The notes under the pieces were generated by a model. It ran no database searches. It was not told the DNA's origin and saw only the letters and a program-made list of their open reading frames with translations. A program made the position numbers and the translations under genes. From JAFCDQ01 sp964571335 (lineage in GTDB: Archaea; Nanobdellota; Nanobdellia; Woesearchaeales; ARS49), in the NCBI GenBank assembly GCA_964571335.1, contig CAZNAM010000001.1:1-26052 (forward strand): DNA of 26,052 nucleotides, in the 5' to 3' direction. Below are positions 1-6,361 of this stretch, one piece after another (the stretch's first letter is position 1; every line of letters begins with the position of its first letter).

Positions 1-244
1 GTGGATGATATTTTCCTAAAACTTCTCCTACAATTCTTGCACTTTTTTTGAATGGTTTGTTATGATGCATGCCCATATCATTCATGGCATATAATATTCT
101 TCTATGGACTGGTTTTAAACCATCTGTTGCCCAAGGTAGTGCTCTGCCAACTATGACAGACATAGAATAAGCCAGATAACTCTGCTTCATTTCTTGGTCT
201 ATTATTTTTCTTATTACTCTGTCTGTTACTTTTTGCCCTTCCAT
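1..244 (-). CDS. gyrA: DNA gyrase subunit A, N-terminal part (runs off the window)
   Basis: First 81 codons of a type IIA topoisomerase A subunit, the DNA-breaking and religating half of gyrase. The start ATG is at 244-242. Residues 22-34 read YLAYSMSVIVGRA, followed by DGLKPVHRR, an ILYAMNDMG stretch, and KKSARIVGEVLGKYHP at the window edge; all are diagnostic of the GyrA/ParC breakage-reunion domain. The catalytic tyrosine lies beyond the edge. The normally conserved DVR before DGLKPV reads WAT. GyrA rather than ParC is inferred, because archaea that carry a type IIA enzyme usually carry gyrase. It is 19 nt downstream of the zinc-ribbon gene, so it is probably cotranscribed with scpB. Gyrase in archaea is generally attributed to transfer from bacteria. 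No gyrB is present in the window. Confidence 0.95.
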   Translation of the reverse strand, partial: MEGQKVTDRVIRKIIDQEMKQSYLAYSMSVIVGRALPWATDGLKPVHRRILYAMNDMGMHHNKPFKKSARIVGEVLGKYHP

Positions 245-263
245 AGTGTTGCTAATCAAGGTT

Positions 264-407
264 TTATTTTAAAATGTTTCCTAAAACTGTAAAAGAACGT
301 CCACAATAAACACATTTTTTGCTTTTTCCCTTTAAAAAGGGTGTTTGTGATTGATATTTCATGTTTTGCTTGCATTTTGGGCATTTTAGAAGTAATTGTT
401 TATTCAT
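264..407 (-). CDS. Small zinc-ribbon protein (47 aa)
   Basis: Short gene of 47 codons whose ATG overlaps the scpB stop in an ATGA junction (407-404). Two Cys pairs, C9-P-K-C12 and C32-V-Y-C35-G, about 20 residues apart, form a classic four-cysteine zinc ribbon. The spacer is basic (FLKGKSKK). The second knuckle (KKCVYCGRSF) resembles treble-clef or ribbon folds that bind nucleic acid or mediate contacts in transcription and translation proteins. Codon use matches its neighbours and it ends 19 nt before gyrA, so it is a real operon member. The precise function is not recognisable; nucleic-acid or protein binding is inference. Confidence 0.82.
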   Translation of the reverse strand: MNKQLLLKCPKCKQNMKYQSQTPFLKGKSKKCVYCGRSFTVLGNILK

Positions 408-1186
408 TTTTTCTTTGCCTTTTTTAAACCTAACAATTCTTTGACTTTTTCATCAACTTTCCTTTCTTGTTCTGGAGTTATTTCCATTCGGGGTTCTTCT
501 TTTTTTTCATTTTCTTTTTTTAGTTTATGTTTTTCTTTTTCCAATTTTTCCTTTTCATCAGAATATACTTTTAATCCTTCAACCTCTTCATTATATGGTT
601 TTAGTTCTTCTGAAAGTTGAGGTTTTGTTTCTTTTTGGACTTCGTAAACTTTTATTTCTTCTTTGCTTATTGCTTTTTCTTCATCAACTATTGTTTTAAA
701 TGCTTCTTTTACTTGTCTTGGATCTAAATTAAAATAATCGTAAAATTTTGGTGTTAATCTGATTAATTTTGTTCTTCCTTTTTTTTCTCTTGATAAAAAT
801 CCTTGTTTTTCCAATATGCTTATATGATCATATCCTTTGTTTGTCCTTATCCTTATTATTTCACTTTGCAATACAGGAGCTTTATATGCAATAACTGCTA
901 GTGTTTCTATTATTGTTTTTGGCATTTCTGTTTTTGATACTAATTTCTTTATTACAGGTATATACTGATCTTTTACTGTTAATTGCCAGCCCAGATTATC
1001 TTCTATTAGAATTATACTGCTTCCTTTTTCTTCAAGTTCTTTTTTTTGTTCTCTCAAACATTTTAATATATCTTCTTCAGTTCCTCTTGTTAATTTAATT
1101 AGTTCTTGTATGCTAATTTTTCTTGCTGCTGAGAATAATATAGATTCTATTTTATGTTTGAGATGTAATAGAGTATTTTCCTGCAT
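404..1186 (-). CDS. scpB: Segregation and condensation protein B (ScpB)
   Basis: ScpB is the winged-helix (kite) subunit that joins SMC and the kleisin ScpA in the condensin complex that compacts and separates chromosomes. Residues ~9-150 carry the two wHTH domains: an opening helix (KIESILFSA), then the family signature TIIETLAVIAYKAPVLQSEI with an RTNKGYDHISILEKQGFL recognition wing. Residues ~165-260 form a long, highly charged Lys/Glu tail beyond the usual ScpB length, probably disordered or coiled coil. The ATG at 1186 is the only sensible start, because the ScpB domain begins at once. It overlaps the upstream gene by 35 nt and the downstream zinc ribbon by 4 nt. No scpA or smc is in the window. 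Confidence 0.9.
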   Translation of the reverse strand: MQENTLLHLKHKIESILFSAARKISIQELIKLTRGTEEDILKCLREQKKELEEKGSSIILIEDNLGWQLTVKDQYIPVIKKLVSKTEMPKTIIETLAVIAYKAPVLQSEIIRIRTNKGYDHISILEKQGFLSREKKGRTKLIRLTPKFYDYFNLDPRQVKEAFKTIVDEEKAISKEEIKVYEVQKETKPQLSEELKPYNEEVEGLKVYSDEKEKLEKEKHKLKKENEKKEEPRMEITPEQERKVDEKVKELLGLKKAKKK

Positions 1187-1715
1187 CTTCCTTTATCAGC
1201 TCTTTTTTAATCATAACATCAAGGAATGCTTTTATTTCTTTTGGTTCTATACCTACAAATCTGCTTATTTCTTCAGGTGTTTTTTCTCCTTCTTTTAAAA
1301 TATAATAAACAAAATTGTGTAGAATATTGATTGCATTCATATCTAATAACTGTTTTTGAACACTGGCATCTTTTATTAGTGCATCTGCTTGATGTATTTT
1401 TGCTAGTAAATCATTTAAGAATCCTGTTAAAATGTTTGCATCAAAATTTAATTTTTCAGGACTTAATATCTCTATTGAACTTGGCATGCTGTCAAAACAA
1501 AAAGCAAGTAATTCATCCATATCATTAAAATCTATTTCTATTTCAGCAAATGTTGAAAAGAATTTTCCTTGTTCTATAGGTTCTGCATATTCTATATGTT
1601 TTATTTTCTTATTTTCTTGTTGTAATTTTGCTATATATTCCTTTAAGGTATTTATTATGTGCTCTTTTGGAGCTCCTAACATTTCAATTATCGCTCTGGT
1701 TTCAATTTTATCCAT
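1152..1715 (-). CDS. Conserved archaeal protein of unknown function with C-terminal winged helix
   Basis: 187-residue soluble protein, first gene of the scpB-gyrA operon. Residues 1-65 look like an alpha/beta domain, starting with a helix containing IEMLGAPKEHI followed by beta strands. The middle (about 75-140) is helical and contains CFDSMPSSIEILSPEKL. Residues ~142-185 (KTPEEISRFVGIEPKEI, then KKELI) have the pattern of a small winged helix. I recall it only as a conserved DPANN-type hypothetical protein and assign no activity. The position before scpB, with a 35-nt overlap, suggests a job in chromosome organisation (inference). The start ATG at 1715 is supported by a TATA box centred about 27 nt upstream, implying a leaderless mRNA. 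Confidence 0.8.
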   Translation of the reverse strand: MDKIETRAIIEMLGAPKEHIINTLKEYIAKLQQENKKIKHIEYAEPIEQGKFFSTFAEIEIDFNDMDELLAFCFDSMPSSIEILSPEKLNFDANILTGFLNDLLAKIHQADALIKDASVQKQLLDMNAINILHNFVYYILKEGEKTPEEISRFVGIEPKEIKAFLDVMIKKELIKEDAGKYSITSQT

Positions 1716-1734
1716 TTTTTAAGTTATTACTGCT

Positions 1735-1750
1735 TGTTTTATATATTTTT
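1735..1750 (-). promoter_or_regulatory. TATA-like promoter of the scpB-gyrA operon
   Basis: On the minus strand the sequence reads AAAATATATAAAACAA, centred about 27 nt upstream of the ATG at 1715. That spacing fits an archaeal TATA box and a leaderless transcript. Confidence 0.6.
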
Positions 1751-1810
1751 TTATTTCTTCTTTAAATACCTTATATACTGCAAAACAACATTAACCATTA
1801 TTGAATAGTC

Positions 1811-1826
1811 ATAAAAGTTTTTAATG
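1811..1826 (+). promoter_or_regulatory. TATA-like promoter of the coiled-coil gene trio
   Basis: ATAAAAGTTTTTAATG has the A-rich BRE plus T/A box pattern and is centred about 29 nt before the ATG at 1850. It is divergent from the scpB operon promoter about 75 bp away. Confidence 0.5.
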
Positions 1827-1849
1827 TGGTTTTTATTTAAAAAAGTATT

Positions 1850-2374
1850 ATGGGGTTGGATTTTTTAAAGAAGAAAAAGAATAGTGAAGAGCATTTACCT
1901 ATGCCTCCTCCACCTATTCCTAAACCTAAGAACTTTGTAGGAGATATTGAAGAAATTAGACCTAAAAAATCTGGAAAAGAGATTTTAGAGCAAGATTTAT
2001 CAATTCCCGAAATTAGTATGGATTCTTCTATTCCTGAAGAGCCAGAAACTTTTGAACAGCCTAATTCTGCAAAAATGACTTTTAGAGAGCATAAACCTGT
2101 TTATTTTGATGAACCAAATGATTTTCAAGAAGAAGCTCAAAGAAAAGATATTAAAAAAGGTCCTTTATTTATTTCAGTTAATGATTATGAAAAAATTGAG
2201 TTAGATATTAATAGCATGAAAAATCTTCTTGATGATGCTGAAAATAACATTCAAGAAATGAATGATGTTGTTTCTTCTGAAAATGATTTTTTAGATAAAT
2301 GGAGAGCATATTTAGAAGGTATTGAAAAAAAATTAAGTTTTGTTGATAAAATTATAGAAAACTCAGGGGAATAA
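1850..2374 (+). CDS. Unknown protein with proline-rich linker and C-terminal coiled-coil domain
   Basis: 174 residues. The N-terminus is a short hydrophobic-basic head (GLDFLKKKK) followed by a proline-rich stretch (residues 17-27, MPMPPPPIPKPK-like). Residues 30-100 are acidic and low in hydrophobics, probably disordered. Residues 105-170 form a helical, coiled-coil-prone domain that begins PLFISVNDYEKI and carries a single Trp at 151. That domain aligns without gaps to the protein of the next gene (F107/F8, D112/D13, W151/W52). The gap to the next gene is 2 nt, so this is an operon. I do not recognise the family; a tether or scaffold architecture (short head, linker, coil) is inferred from shape alone. 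Confidence 0.75.
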   Translation: MGLDFLKKKKNSEEHLPMPPPPIPKPKNFVGDIEEIRPKKSGKEILEQDLSIPEISMDSSIPEEPETFEQPNSAKMTFREHKPVYFDEPNDFQEEAQRKDIKKGPLFISVNDYEKIELDINSMKNLLDDAENNIQEMNDVVSSENDFLDKWRAYLEGIEKKLSFVDKIIENSGE

Positions 2375-2376
2375 AA

Positions 2377-2598
2377 ATGGAAGATAAATCTAAGATTTTT
2401 GTTAAAATACAGGATCACAAGGATATCACTGACATTTTAAGTCTTTTAAAAGACAAAATAAGTCAGGCAAAAGATGTTTTAAATAAAATCAAAAATATTA
2501 AAGAAAAAGAAGAGTCTTGTGTTGCAAGGTGGGAACATAATATTTCTGAAGTTGAAGAAAAAATCAGCAACATAAATAGTTCCTTAAATAATTTATAA
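2377..2598 (+). CDS. Small coiled-coil protein, homologous to the C-terminal domain of its upstream neighbour
   Basis: 73 residues, charged and almost wholly helical after a short strand-like start (KIFVKIQD). Residues 6-70 align gap-free with residues 105-169 of the preceding protein. The matched positions include Phe, Asp, Ile, Lys, Ala, Glu and the single Trp (W52), which suggests tandem duplication of a domain. It lies 2 nt after the upstream stop and 1 nt before the next start. A GGGGAA stretch 6-11 nt upstream of the ATG may act as a weak Shine-Dalgarno. Function unknown. Confidence 0.7.
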   Translation: MEDKSKIFVKIQDHKDITDILSLLKDKISQAKDVLNKIKNIKEKEESCVARWEHNISEVEEKISNINSSLNNL

Positions 2599-2599
2599 A

Positions 2600-2938
2600 A
2601 TGGATGATTTTTATGTTTGTATTGATGAACCTTCTGAAAAAAGAAGAGTTCTTTTGCAGTCTTCTAGAGATTTAATTACTTCTTTAAGGATGGTTGATGA
2701 TTTTATTGATTTTAAAATGCAAAAAAGAGATTTATTTAATGAGTTAAAATATATAATGGATGAAATTATTGTTTTAAACAATAAAATTTTCGGAAAACTT
2801 CCTGATTCTTCTGTTCAAGTCTCTTCTCAAATAACTAGAAACCCTTCTCAATTAAGATTTTATTCTAAAAGATCTAAATTAGATATTCTTGAAAGTGAAC
2901 TTGCAGATATTGAAAATAAGCTGAATTCTTTGGAATAA
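2600..2938 (+). CDS. Small coiled-coil protein of unknown function
   Basis: 112 residues, third gene of the trio, starting 1 nt after the preceding stop. The N-terminus (FYVCIDEP) is strand-like. Residues 12-65 form long amphipathic helices containing SSRDLITSLRMVDDF. After a polar loop (about 66-88) a final helix (ILESELADIENKLNSL) closes the protein. No catalytic motif, membrane segment or signal peptide is visible. Tight packing of three helical proteins suggests they act together, perhaps as a small complex; this is inference. Confidence 0.72.
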   Translation: MDDFYVCIDEPSEKRRVLLQSSRDLITSLRMVDDFIDFKMQKRDLFNELKYIMDEIIVLNNKIFGKLPDSSVQVSSQITRNPSQLRFYSKRSKLDILESELADIENKLNSLE

Positions 2939-2956
2939 TTTCATTTAAGAAAAATA

Positions 2957-3064
2957 TGCGGGAGGCAGGATTCGGACCTGCGAAGGCACTAAGCCACATG
3001 GTTTCTTACAGCTTAAGACAAGATGTCTTGAGCCATGCCCATTTGACCACTCTGGTACTCCCGC
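2957..3064 (-). tRNA. tRNA-Leu (anticodon CAA) with intron
   Basis: On the minus strand a 7-bp acceptor stem (GCGGGAG/CTCCCGC) is followed by a D arm CCA-GAGTGGTCAAA-TGG. The anticodon stem is CATGG/CCATG around loop CTCAAG+A, giving anticodon CAA at 3028-3030. A class II variable arm has stem GGC/GCC, and the T arm is GCAGG-TCCGAAT-CCTGC. The discriminator base at 2957 is A, as expected for Leu. CCA is not encoded. The span is about 24 nt too long for a Leu tRNA and the excess lies in the anticodon loop. A T-run directly downstream (2954-2950) may terminate transcription. Confidence 0.93.
3003..3026 (-). other. tRNA intron at canonical position 37/38
   Basis: 24 nt interrupt the anticodon loop between G37 and A38; removing them restores a 7-nt loop CTCAAGA closed by a perfect 5-bp stem. 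One part of the intron (GTCTTAAG) can pair back with CTCAAGAC at the exon-intron junction with a single C-A mismatch. I could not draw a textbook 3-4-3 bulge-helix-bulge, so a relaxed splice motif is likely. The exact boundary could shift by 1 nt without changing the product. Confidence 0.8.
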
Positions 3065-3087
3065 GAGTAAAATACAAAAAAAAGAGA

Positions 3088-3101
3088 TCATATATAAATG
3101 C
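3088..3101 (-). promoter_or_regulatory. TATA box of the tRNA-Leu gene
   Basis: Minus-strand GCATTTATATATGA is centred about 30 nt upstream of the tRNA 5' end, as expected for an archaeal tRNA promoter. Confidence 0.65.
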
Positions 3102-3121
3102 TTTTCTTAAAAAATCACAAA

Positions 3122-3134
3122 ACATTTTTATAAC
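3122..3134 (+). promoter_or_regulatory. TATA box of the RNase J gene
   Basis: ACATTTTTATAAC is centred about 28 nt before the ATG at 3157, consistent with a leaderless transcript. Confidence 0.55.
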
Positions 3135-3156
3135 CCCCTCTTGATTTCTTATCCTT

Positions 3157-4497
3157 ATGACAATTACTTTTCGTGCAGTTGGTGGTTTTGGAGAGATTGG
3201 TAGAAATATGTGTGCTGTTAAGATAAATGATAATGTTTTTATTTTTGATATGGGACTGCACCTTCAGAATTATATTGAGATTACAGAACAGGAAAGAGAA
3301 CAGTTTGTTCCTCTTTCAGAATCTTTGCTTAAAAAAAATGATGCTATTCCTCAGGATGATATTATTTCTGATTGGTTGCCTAATGTCAGAGCAATATTGA
3401 CAACTCATGCACACTTAGATCATATGGGTGCCATCCCTTGGTTAGCTCATAAATATAATGCTCCTGTTATTTGTTCTCCTTTTTCTGCTCACATTCTTAA
3501 GAGCATCATTAGAGAGGATGAGCTTGAATTTGAAAATAGAATTATTGAATTAAAACCTTCTAAAAAAATGAAGATAGCTAAAGATGTTTCAATTGAATTT
3601 GTCAGGACAACTCATAGCACACCTCAAGCAGTTATTATTGTACTTCATACTTCTGAAGGAATAATAATGTATGGCAATGATTTTCGTCTTGATAAAAATC
3701 CCACTTTAGGAAAAGCTCCTGATTTTTCAAGATTAAAAGCATTAGGTAAAAAAGGTGTTAAACTTTTGATTGAAGATTGTTTATATTCTTGTAAGCAGGG
3801 ACATACCGGCACTGAAAAAGATGTGAAAGAAAAACTTAAGAATATTTTATTTACAGAAGGTAAAAAAAATAAAGGTTTGATTGTTACAACTTTTGGAAGT
3901 CATATTGAAAGATTGCATAATATTTCTATTATTGGTAAAAAATTAGGTAGAAAAGTTTTTTTTCTTGGTAGAAGTCTTGCAAGATATTGTTTTGCTGCTC
4001 AGGATTGTAAAATCACTAAATTTGATGGAGTTTCTATTTCAAAATTTGCTAAGCAGAGCAGACGATATCTTAGACAGATAAATAAAAGAGGTAAAGAAAA
4101 CTGTTTGCTTGTTGTTACAGGACATCAAGGTGAACCTAAAGCAAGTCTTTCAAAAATGGTTGATGGTTTGCTTCCTTATAAATTCAGCAACAAAGATGTT
4201 GTTGTTTTCAGTTCTAGTATAATTCCTGTTAAAGATAATGAAGAAAACAGAGCAATTTTAGAAAAAAAATTATTAGAGAAAGGAGTTTGTATTTATGATA
4301 ATGTTCACATTTCAGGTCATTGTTTTAAAGAAGATGTTATTGAATTCTTGAATTTGGTTAAACCACAAAATTTCATTCCTGCACATGGAACTAAAGAAAA
4401 AACAGATTGCATGATTTCTTTGATTAAAGAAAATAATATTCTTGATAAAAAGAAAGTTTATGTTGTTGTAAATGGTGATTCTGTAACTATAGATTAG
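3157..4497 (+). CDS. rnj: Ribonuclease J-type beta-CASP metallo-beta-lactamase nuclease
   Basis: 446 residues, the usual size of archaeal RNase J, a cytosolic zinc-dependent 5'-3' exoribonuclease (some members also endonucleolytic) in RNA decay and processing. The N-terminus GGFGEIGRNM is family-typical. The metal motif HAHLDH is at residues 84-89, with further ligands H153 (TTHST) and D175 (GNDFR). The beta-CASP insert holds TGHQGEP (321-327). H388 (HISGH) and H410 (IPAHG) complete the site, so all catalytic positions are present. The ATG at 3157 follows a TATA box at leaderless spacing. It lies divergent from tRNA-Leu and 56 nt upstream of PCNA, which has its own promoter. Confidence 0.93.
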   Translation: MTITFRAVGGFGEIGRNMCAVKINDNVFIFDMGLHLQNYIEITEQEREQFVPLSESLLKKNDAIPQDDIISDWLPNVRAILTTHAHLDHMGAIPWLAHKYNAPVICSPFSAHILKSIIREDELEFENRIIELKPSKKMKIAKDVSIEFVRTTHSTPQAVIIVLHTSEGIIMYGNDFRLDKNPTLGKAPDFSRLKALGKKGVKLLIEDCLYSCKQGHTGTEKDVKEKLKNILFTEGKKNKGLIVTTFGSHIERLHNISIIGKKLGRKVFFLGRSLARYCFAAQDCKITKFDGVSISKFAKQSRRYLRQINKRGKENCLLVVTGHQGEPKASLSKMVDGLLPYKFSNKDVVVFSSSIIPVKDNEENRAILEKKLLEKGVCIYDNVHISGHCFKEDVIEFLNLVKPQNFIPAHGTKEKTDCMISLIKENNILDKKKVYVVVNGDSVTID

Positions 4498-4503
4498 AAA
4501 TAC

Positions 4504-4520
4504 AAAAACTTTTTAAATAA
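4504..4520 (+). promoter_or_regulatory. TATA-like promoter of the PCNA gene, with short leader
   Basis: AAAAACTTTTTAAATAA is centred about 42 nt before the ATG at 4554, so the transcript should carry a leader of about 12-16 nt. That leader holds AGGGGG (4541-4546), a possible ribosome-binding site 7 nt from the start. This differs from the leaderless pattern of most first genes here. Confidence 0.5.
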
Positions 4521-4553
4521 GATACACCTTCACGACTTTAAGGGGGAAACAAA

Positions 4554-5300
4554 ATGAGGTTAGTTTTAGCAGAACCAGGATATTTAAAGGACAGTATTTC
4601 AATACTCTCAGATTTAGTTAATGAAGCTAGATTTAAAATCACAAAAGAAGGTCTAGAATGTATTGCAATGGACCCAGCAAATGTTGCAATGGTCATTTTC
4701 AAGCTTTTAGCAAGTAATTTTGTTGAATATCAAGTTGATTCCAATCAAGAAATTGGCATAAATCTCGCAAATTTCAAGCAAGTTCTTAGAAGAGCGAATT
4801 CTTCAGACATTCTTACTTTAGAAGTTACTGAAGAAAATAAGCTTAAGATTCAGCTTAAATCTGCAACTACAAGAACTTTTAGTCTTCCTTTAATAGAATT
4901 AGAAGATAATGAGCAAAAAATTCCTAATCTTGAATTTCCAGTAATTATTAAATTAAAAAATGCTGTTTTAAGTGATGCTATCACTGATGCAGATATTGTT
5001 GCAGAGAGTGTTACTTTTAATTGTGAACCTGAAAAATTCAGCATCATGGCAGAAGGTGATTTAAGTAAAGCGCATATTGAAATTAAAAAGGATGAAAATA
5101 CTCATATTTCTTCTCAAACATCTGCAAGTATCAAATCTAAGTATTCTATTGAATATTTGAAAAAAATGATGCAGGGTGGAAAAGTTTCTGAAGATGTTGA
5201 AGTTAAATTTAATCAGGATTATCCTCTAAGATTGGATTACAAGGTTACAGATAAAGTTTTATTGAGTTTTATTCTTGCGCCTAGAGTTGAGAATGATTAA
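4554..5300 (+). CDS. pcn: DNA polymerase sliding clamp (PCNA)
   Basis: 248 residues, the standard PCNA length. It forms a trimeric ring around DNA that tethers polymerases, FEN1, ligase and other PIP-box proteins. The first repeat starts MRLVLAEPGYLKDSI and contains the domain-1 block GLECIAMDPANVAMV, which corresponds to the canonical region with AMD. The interdomain connector follows IPNLEFP. The C-terminus (SFILAPRVEND) is the part that normally contributes to the PIP-binding groove. The downstream unknown gene begins at or before the stop, indicating translational coupling. Confidence 0.95.
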   Translation: MRLVLAEPGYLKDSISILSDLVNEARFKITKEGLECIAMDPANVAMVIFKLLASNFVEYQVDSNQEIGINLANFKQVLRRANSSDILTLEVTEENKLKIQLKSATTRTFSLPLIELEDNEQKIPNLEFPVIIKLKNAVLSDAITDADIVAESVTFNCEPEKFSIMAEGDLSKAHIEIKKDENTHISSQTSASIKSKYSIEYLKKMMQGGKVSEDVEVKFNQDYPLRLDYKVTDKVLLSFILAPRVEND

Positions 5301-5301
5301 G

Positions 5302-5799
5302 ATGATAAAAGAACTTCCTCTTTTAGATTATTATAAAAATATGGAGTTAGATTGGTCTATAAATGACACTAGTTTAGTTGAAATTTTAGACCGGATAAAA
5401 AAAGATGAAATTGTGAAAGTTAGATTAAATAAAAGTTTGACAGAAGTTTGGAGTTTTACTGATAGAATTTGGAGAGAAAATTATAAATATTCTGATTTAA
5501 AAGAGCAAGGCAGATACAATGACCTTGAATTTGATGAAGTTTTTGTAATGCCTGTTTTTCATGAATTGAAAAAAGTTTCTTTTAAACTCCCAATATCCAT
5601 TAAAGAAAGTGCAGAGGGCAGGGTTTATGGAGTTGCATTTCGAAATCAAGATGCAGAACAAGATGTTTTACGTAGTGAAATTTTGTTAGGATTTCCTTTT
5701 GAAAATTATAAAAAACTCTTAGTGCCTGTGGTTTTTGCAGACATGCCTGGAAATGAAAATGAAGTGACTGTAGAAGACCTTTGCATCTATGTTGATTAA
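5302..5799 (+). CDS. Unknown protein coupled to PCNA
   Basis: 165 residues from the ATG at 5302, one base after the PCNA stop. Another ATG at 5293 (three residues longer) would overlap PCNA by 8 nt, and a longer TTG-initiated form is unlikely. The protein is soluble, mixed alpha/beta and acidic. The N-terminal third is helical (LVEILDRIKKDE), the middle contains SFTDRIWRENYKYSDLKEQG, and the C-terminal half is strand-rich with a VYGVAF and FPFENYKKLLVPVVF pattern. No catalytic motif, PIP box (QxxhxxFF) or membrane segment is visible. I do not recognise it. The junction suggests coexpression with PCNA. Confidence 0.78.
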   Translation: MIKELPLLDYYKNMELDWSINDTSLVEILDRIKKDEIVKVRLNKSLTEVWSFTDRIWRENYKYSDLKEQGRYNDLEFDEVFVMPVFHELKKVSFKLPISIKESAEGRVYGVAFRNQDAEQDVLRSEILLGFPFENYKKLLVPVVFADMPGNENEVTVEDLCIYVD

Positions 5800-5805
5800 A
5801 ACCAA

Positions 5806-5832
5806 ACTATTTTTTTAAAGATGAAAAAAATA
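5806..5832. terminator. Convergent T-rich termination region
   Basis: Between the convergent genes ending at 5799 and 5840 there is a 7-T run on the plus strand (5810-5816) and a 7-T run on the minus strand (5830-5824). Archaeal transcription commonly ends on such T tracts, so each gene has one just beyond its stop. Confidence 0.45.
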
Positions 5833-5839
5833 TAAATCA

Positions 5840-6358
5840 TTATTTGTTTCCGTAATAAAACATCTTCTGTATATCAACATCAGCTGAAGAATACTTTCCG
5901 CTTCTTGGCATGTCTTTTTTCTCTTCTTTTGTCTGCAAGTTTGCCTGCACTTCTTTTTCTTGTGTTTTAGTATCAAAACTTATTGGAGAACTAAATGCTT
6001 TTTTTTTCAGTTGTTCTATTTCTTGTTTTAAATTTTCTATTTTATTGTTCAAAAGATTTATTGTGCTTCTTTGTATGTCCATTTCTCGTATTAATTTTTT
6101 TTCTGCAATATCAAGCATTAATTCAAATTTTCTGTCATTCATCTCTCTTATTTCTCTATTTTCTTCTTGTGATATTTCTGGAATGATTTTTTCTTCAAAA
6201 ACCTCTGAAATTTTTTCTTCTTGAACAGGCTTTTTTTTTATTTTTTCTTCATAGAATTGTTCAGCTAATCTTGCAGCATCGTCACTTGTTTTAGCAAAGT
6301 TATGTTTTTTTAATTCACTTGCCAATGCATTTATTTTTTGTAGTTTTCCAAGCTCCAT
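5840..6358 (-). CDS. Coiled-coil protein with conserved-looking C-terminal tail, function unknown
   Basis: 172 residues. Residues 1-45 form a helical domain (QKINALASELKKHNF). Residues 45-70 are charged, and 75-120 give a long coiled coil with heptad-like INLLNNKIENLKQEIEQLK. After a polar linker the C-terminus reads SADVDIQKMFYYGNK, a compact hydrophobic-aromatic end unlike the linker, so probably a docking peptide. It starts 3 nt after the repeat-protein stop, with GAGGT about 7 nt before the ATG as ribosome-binding site. No membrane segment is seen. Function unknown; pairing with the helical-repeat protein suggests a complex. Confidence 0.75.
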   Translation of the reverse strand: MELGKLQKINALASELKKHNFAKTSDDAARLAEQFYEEKIKKKPVQEEKISEVFEEKIIPEISQEENREIREMNDRKFELMLDIAEKKLIREMDIQRSTINLLNNKIENLKQEIEQLKKKAFSSPISFDTKTQEKEVQANLQTKEEKKDMPRSGKYSSADVDIQKMFYYGNK

Positions 6359-6361
6359 TTT

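Noticed and set aside
396..1722. Several plus-strand frames of 60-100 codons opposite the scpB operon
   Set aside because: They are antisense to clear genes, rich in Phe, Ser and Leu as expected from the complement of Lys/Glu-rich coding DNA, and have no promoter or motif.
2956..3144. 62-codon plus-strand frame
   Set aside because: It lies across the tRNA-Leu gene and its promoter; its start coincides with the tRNA 3' end.
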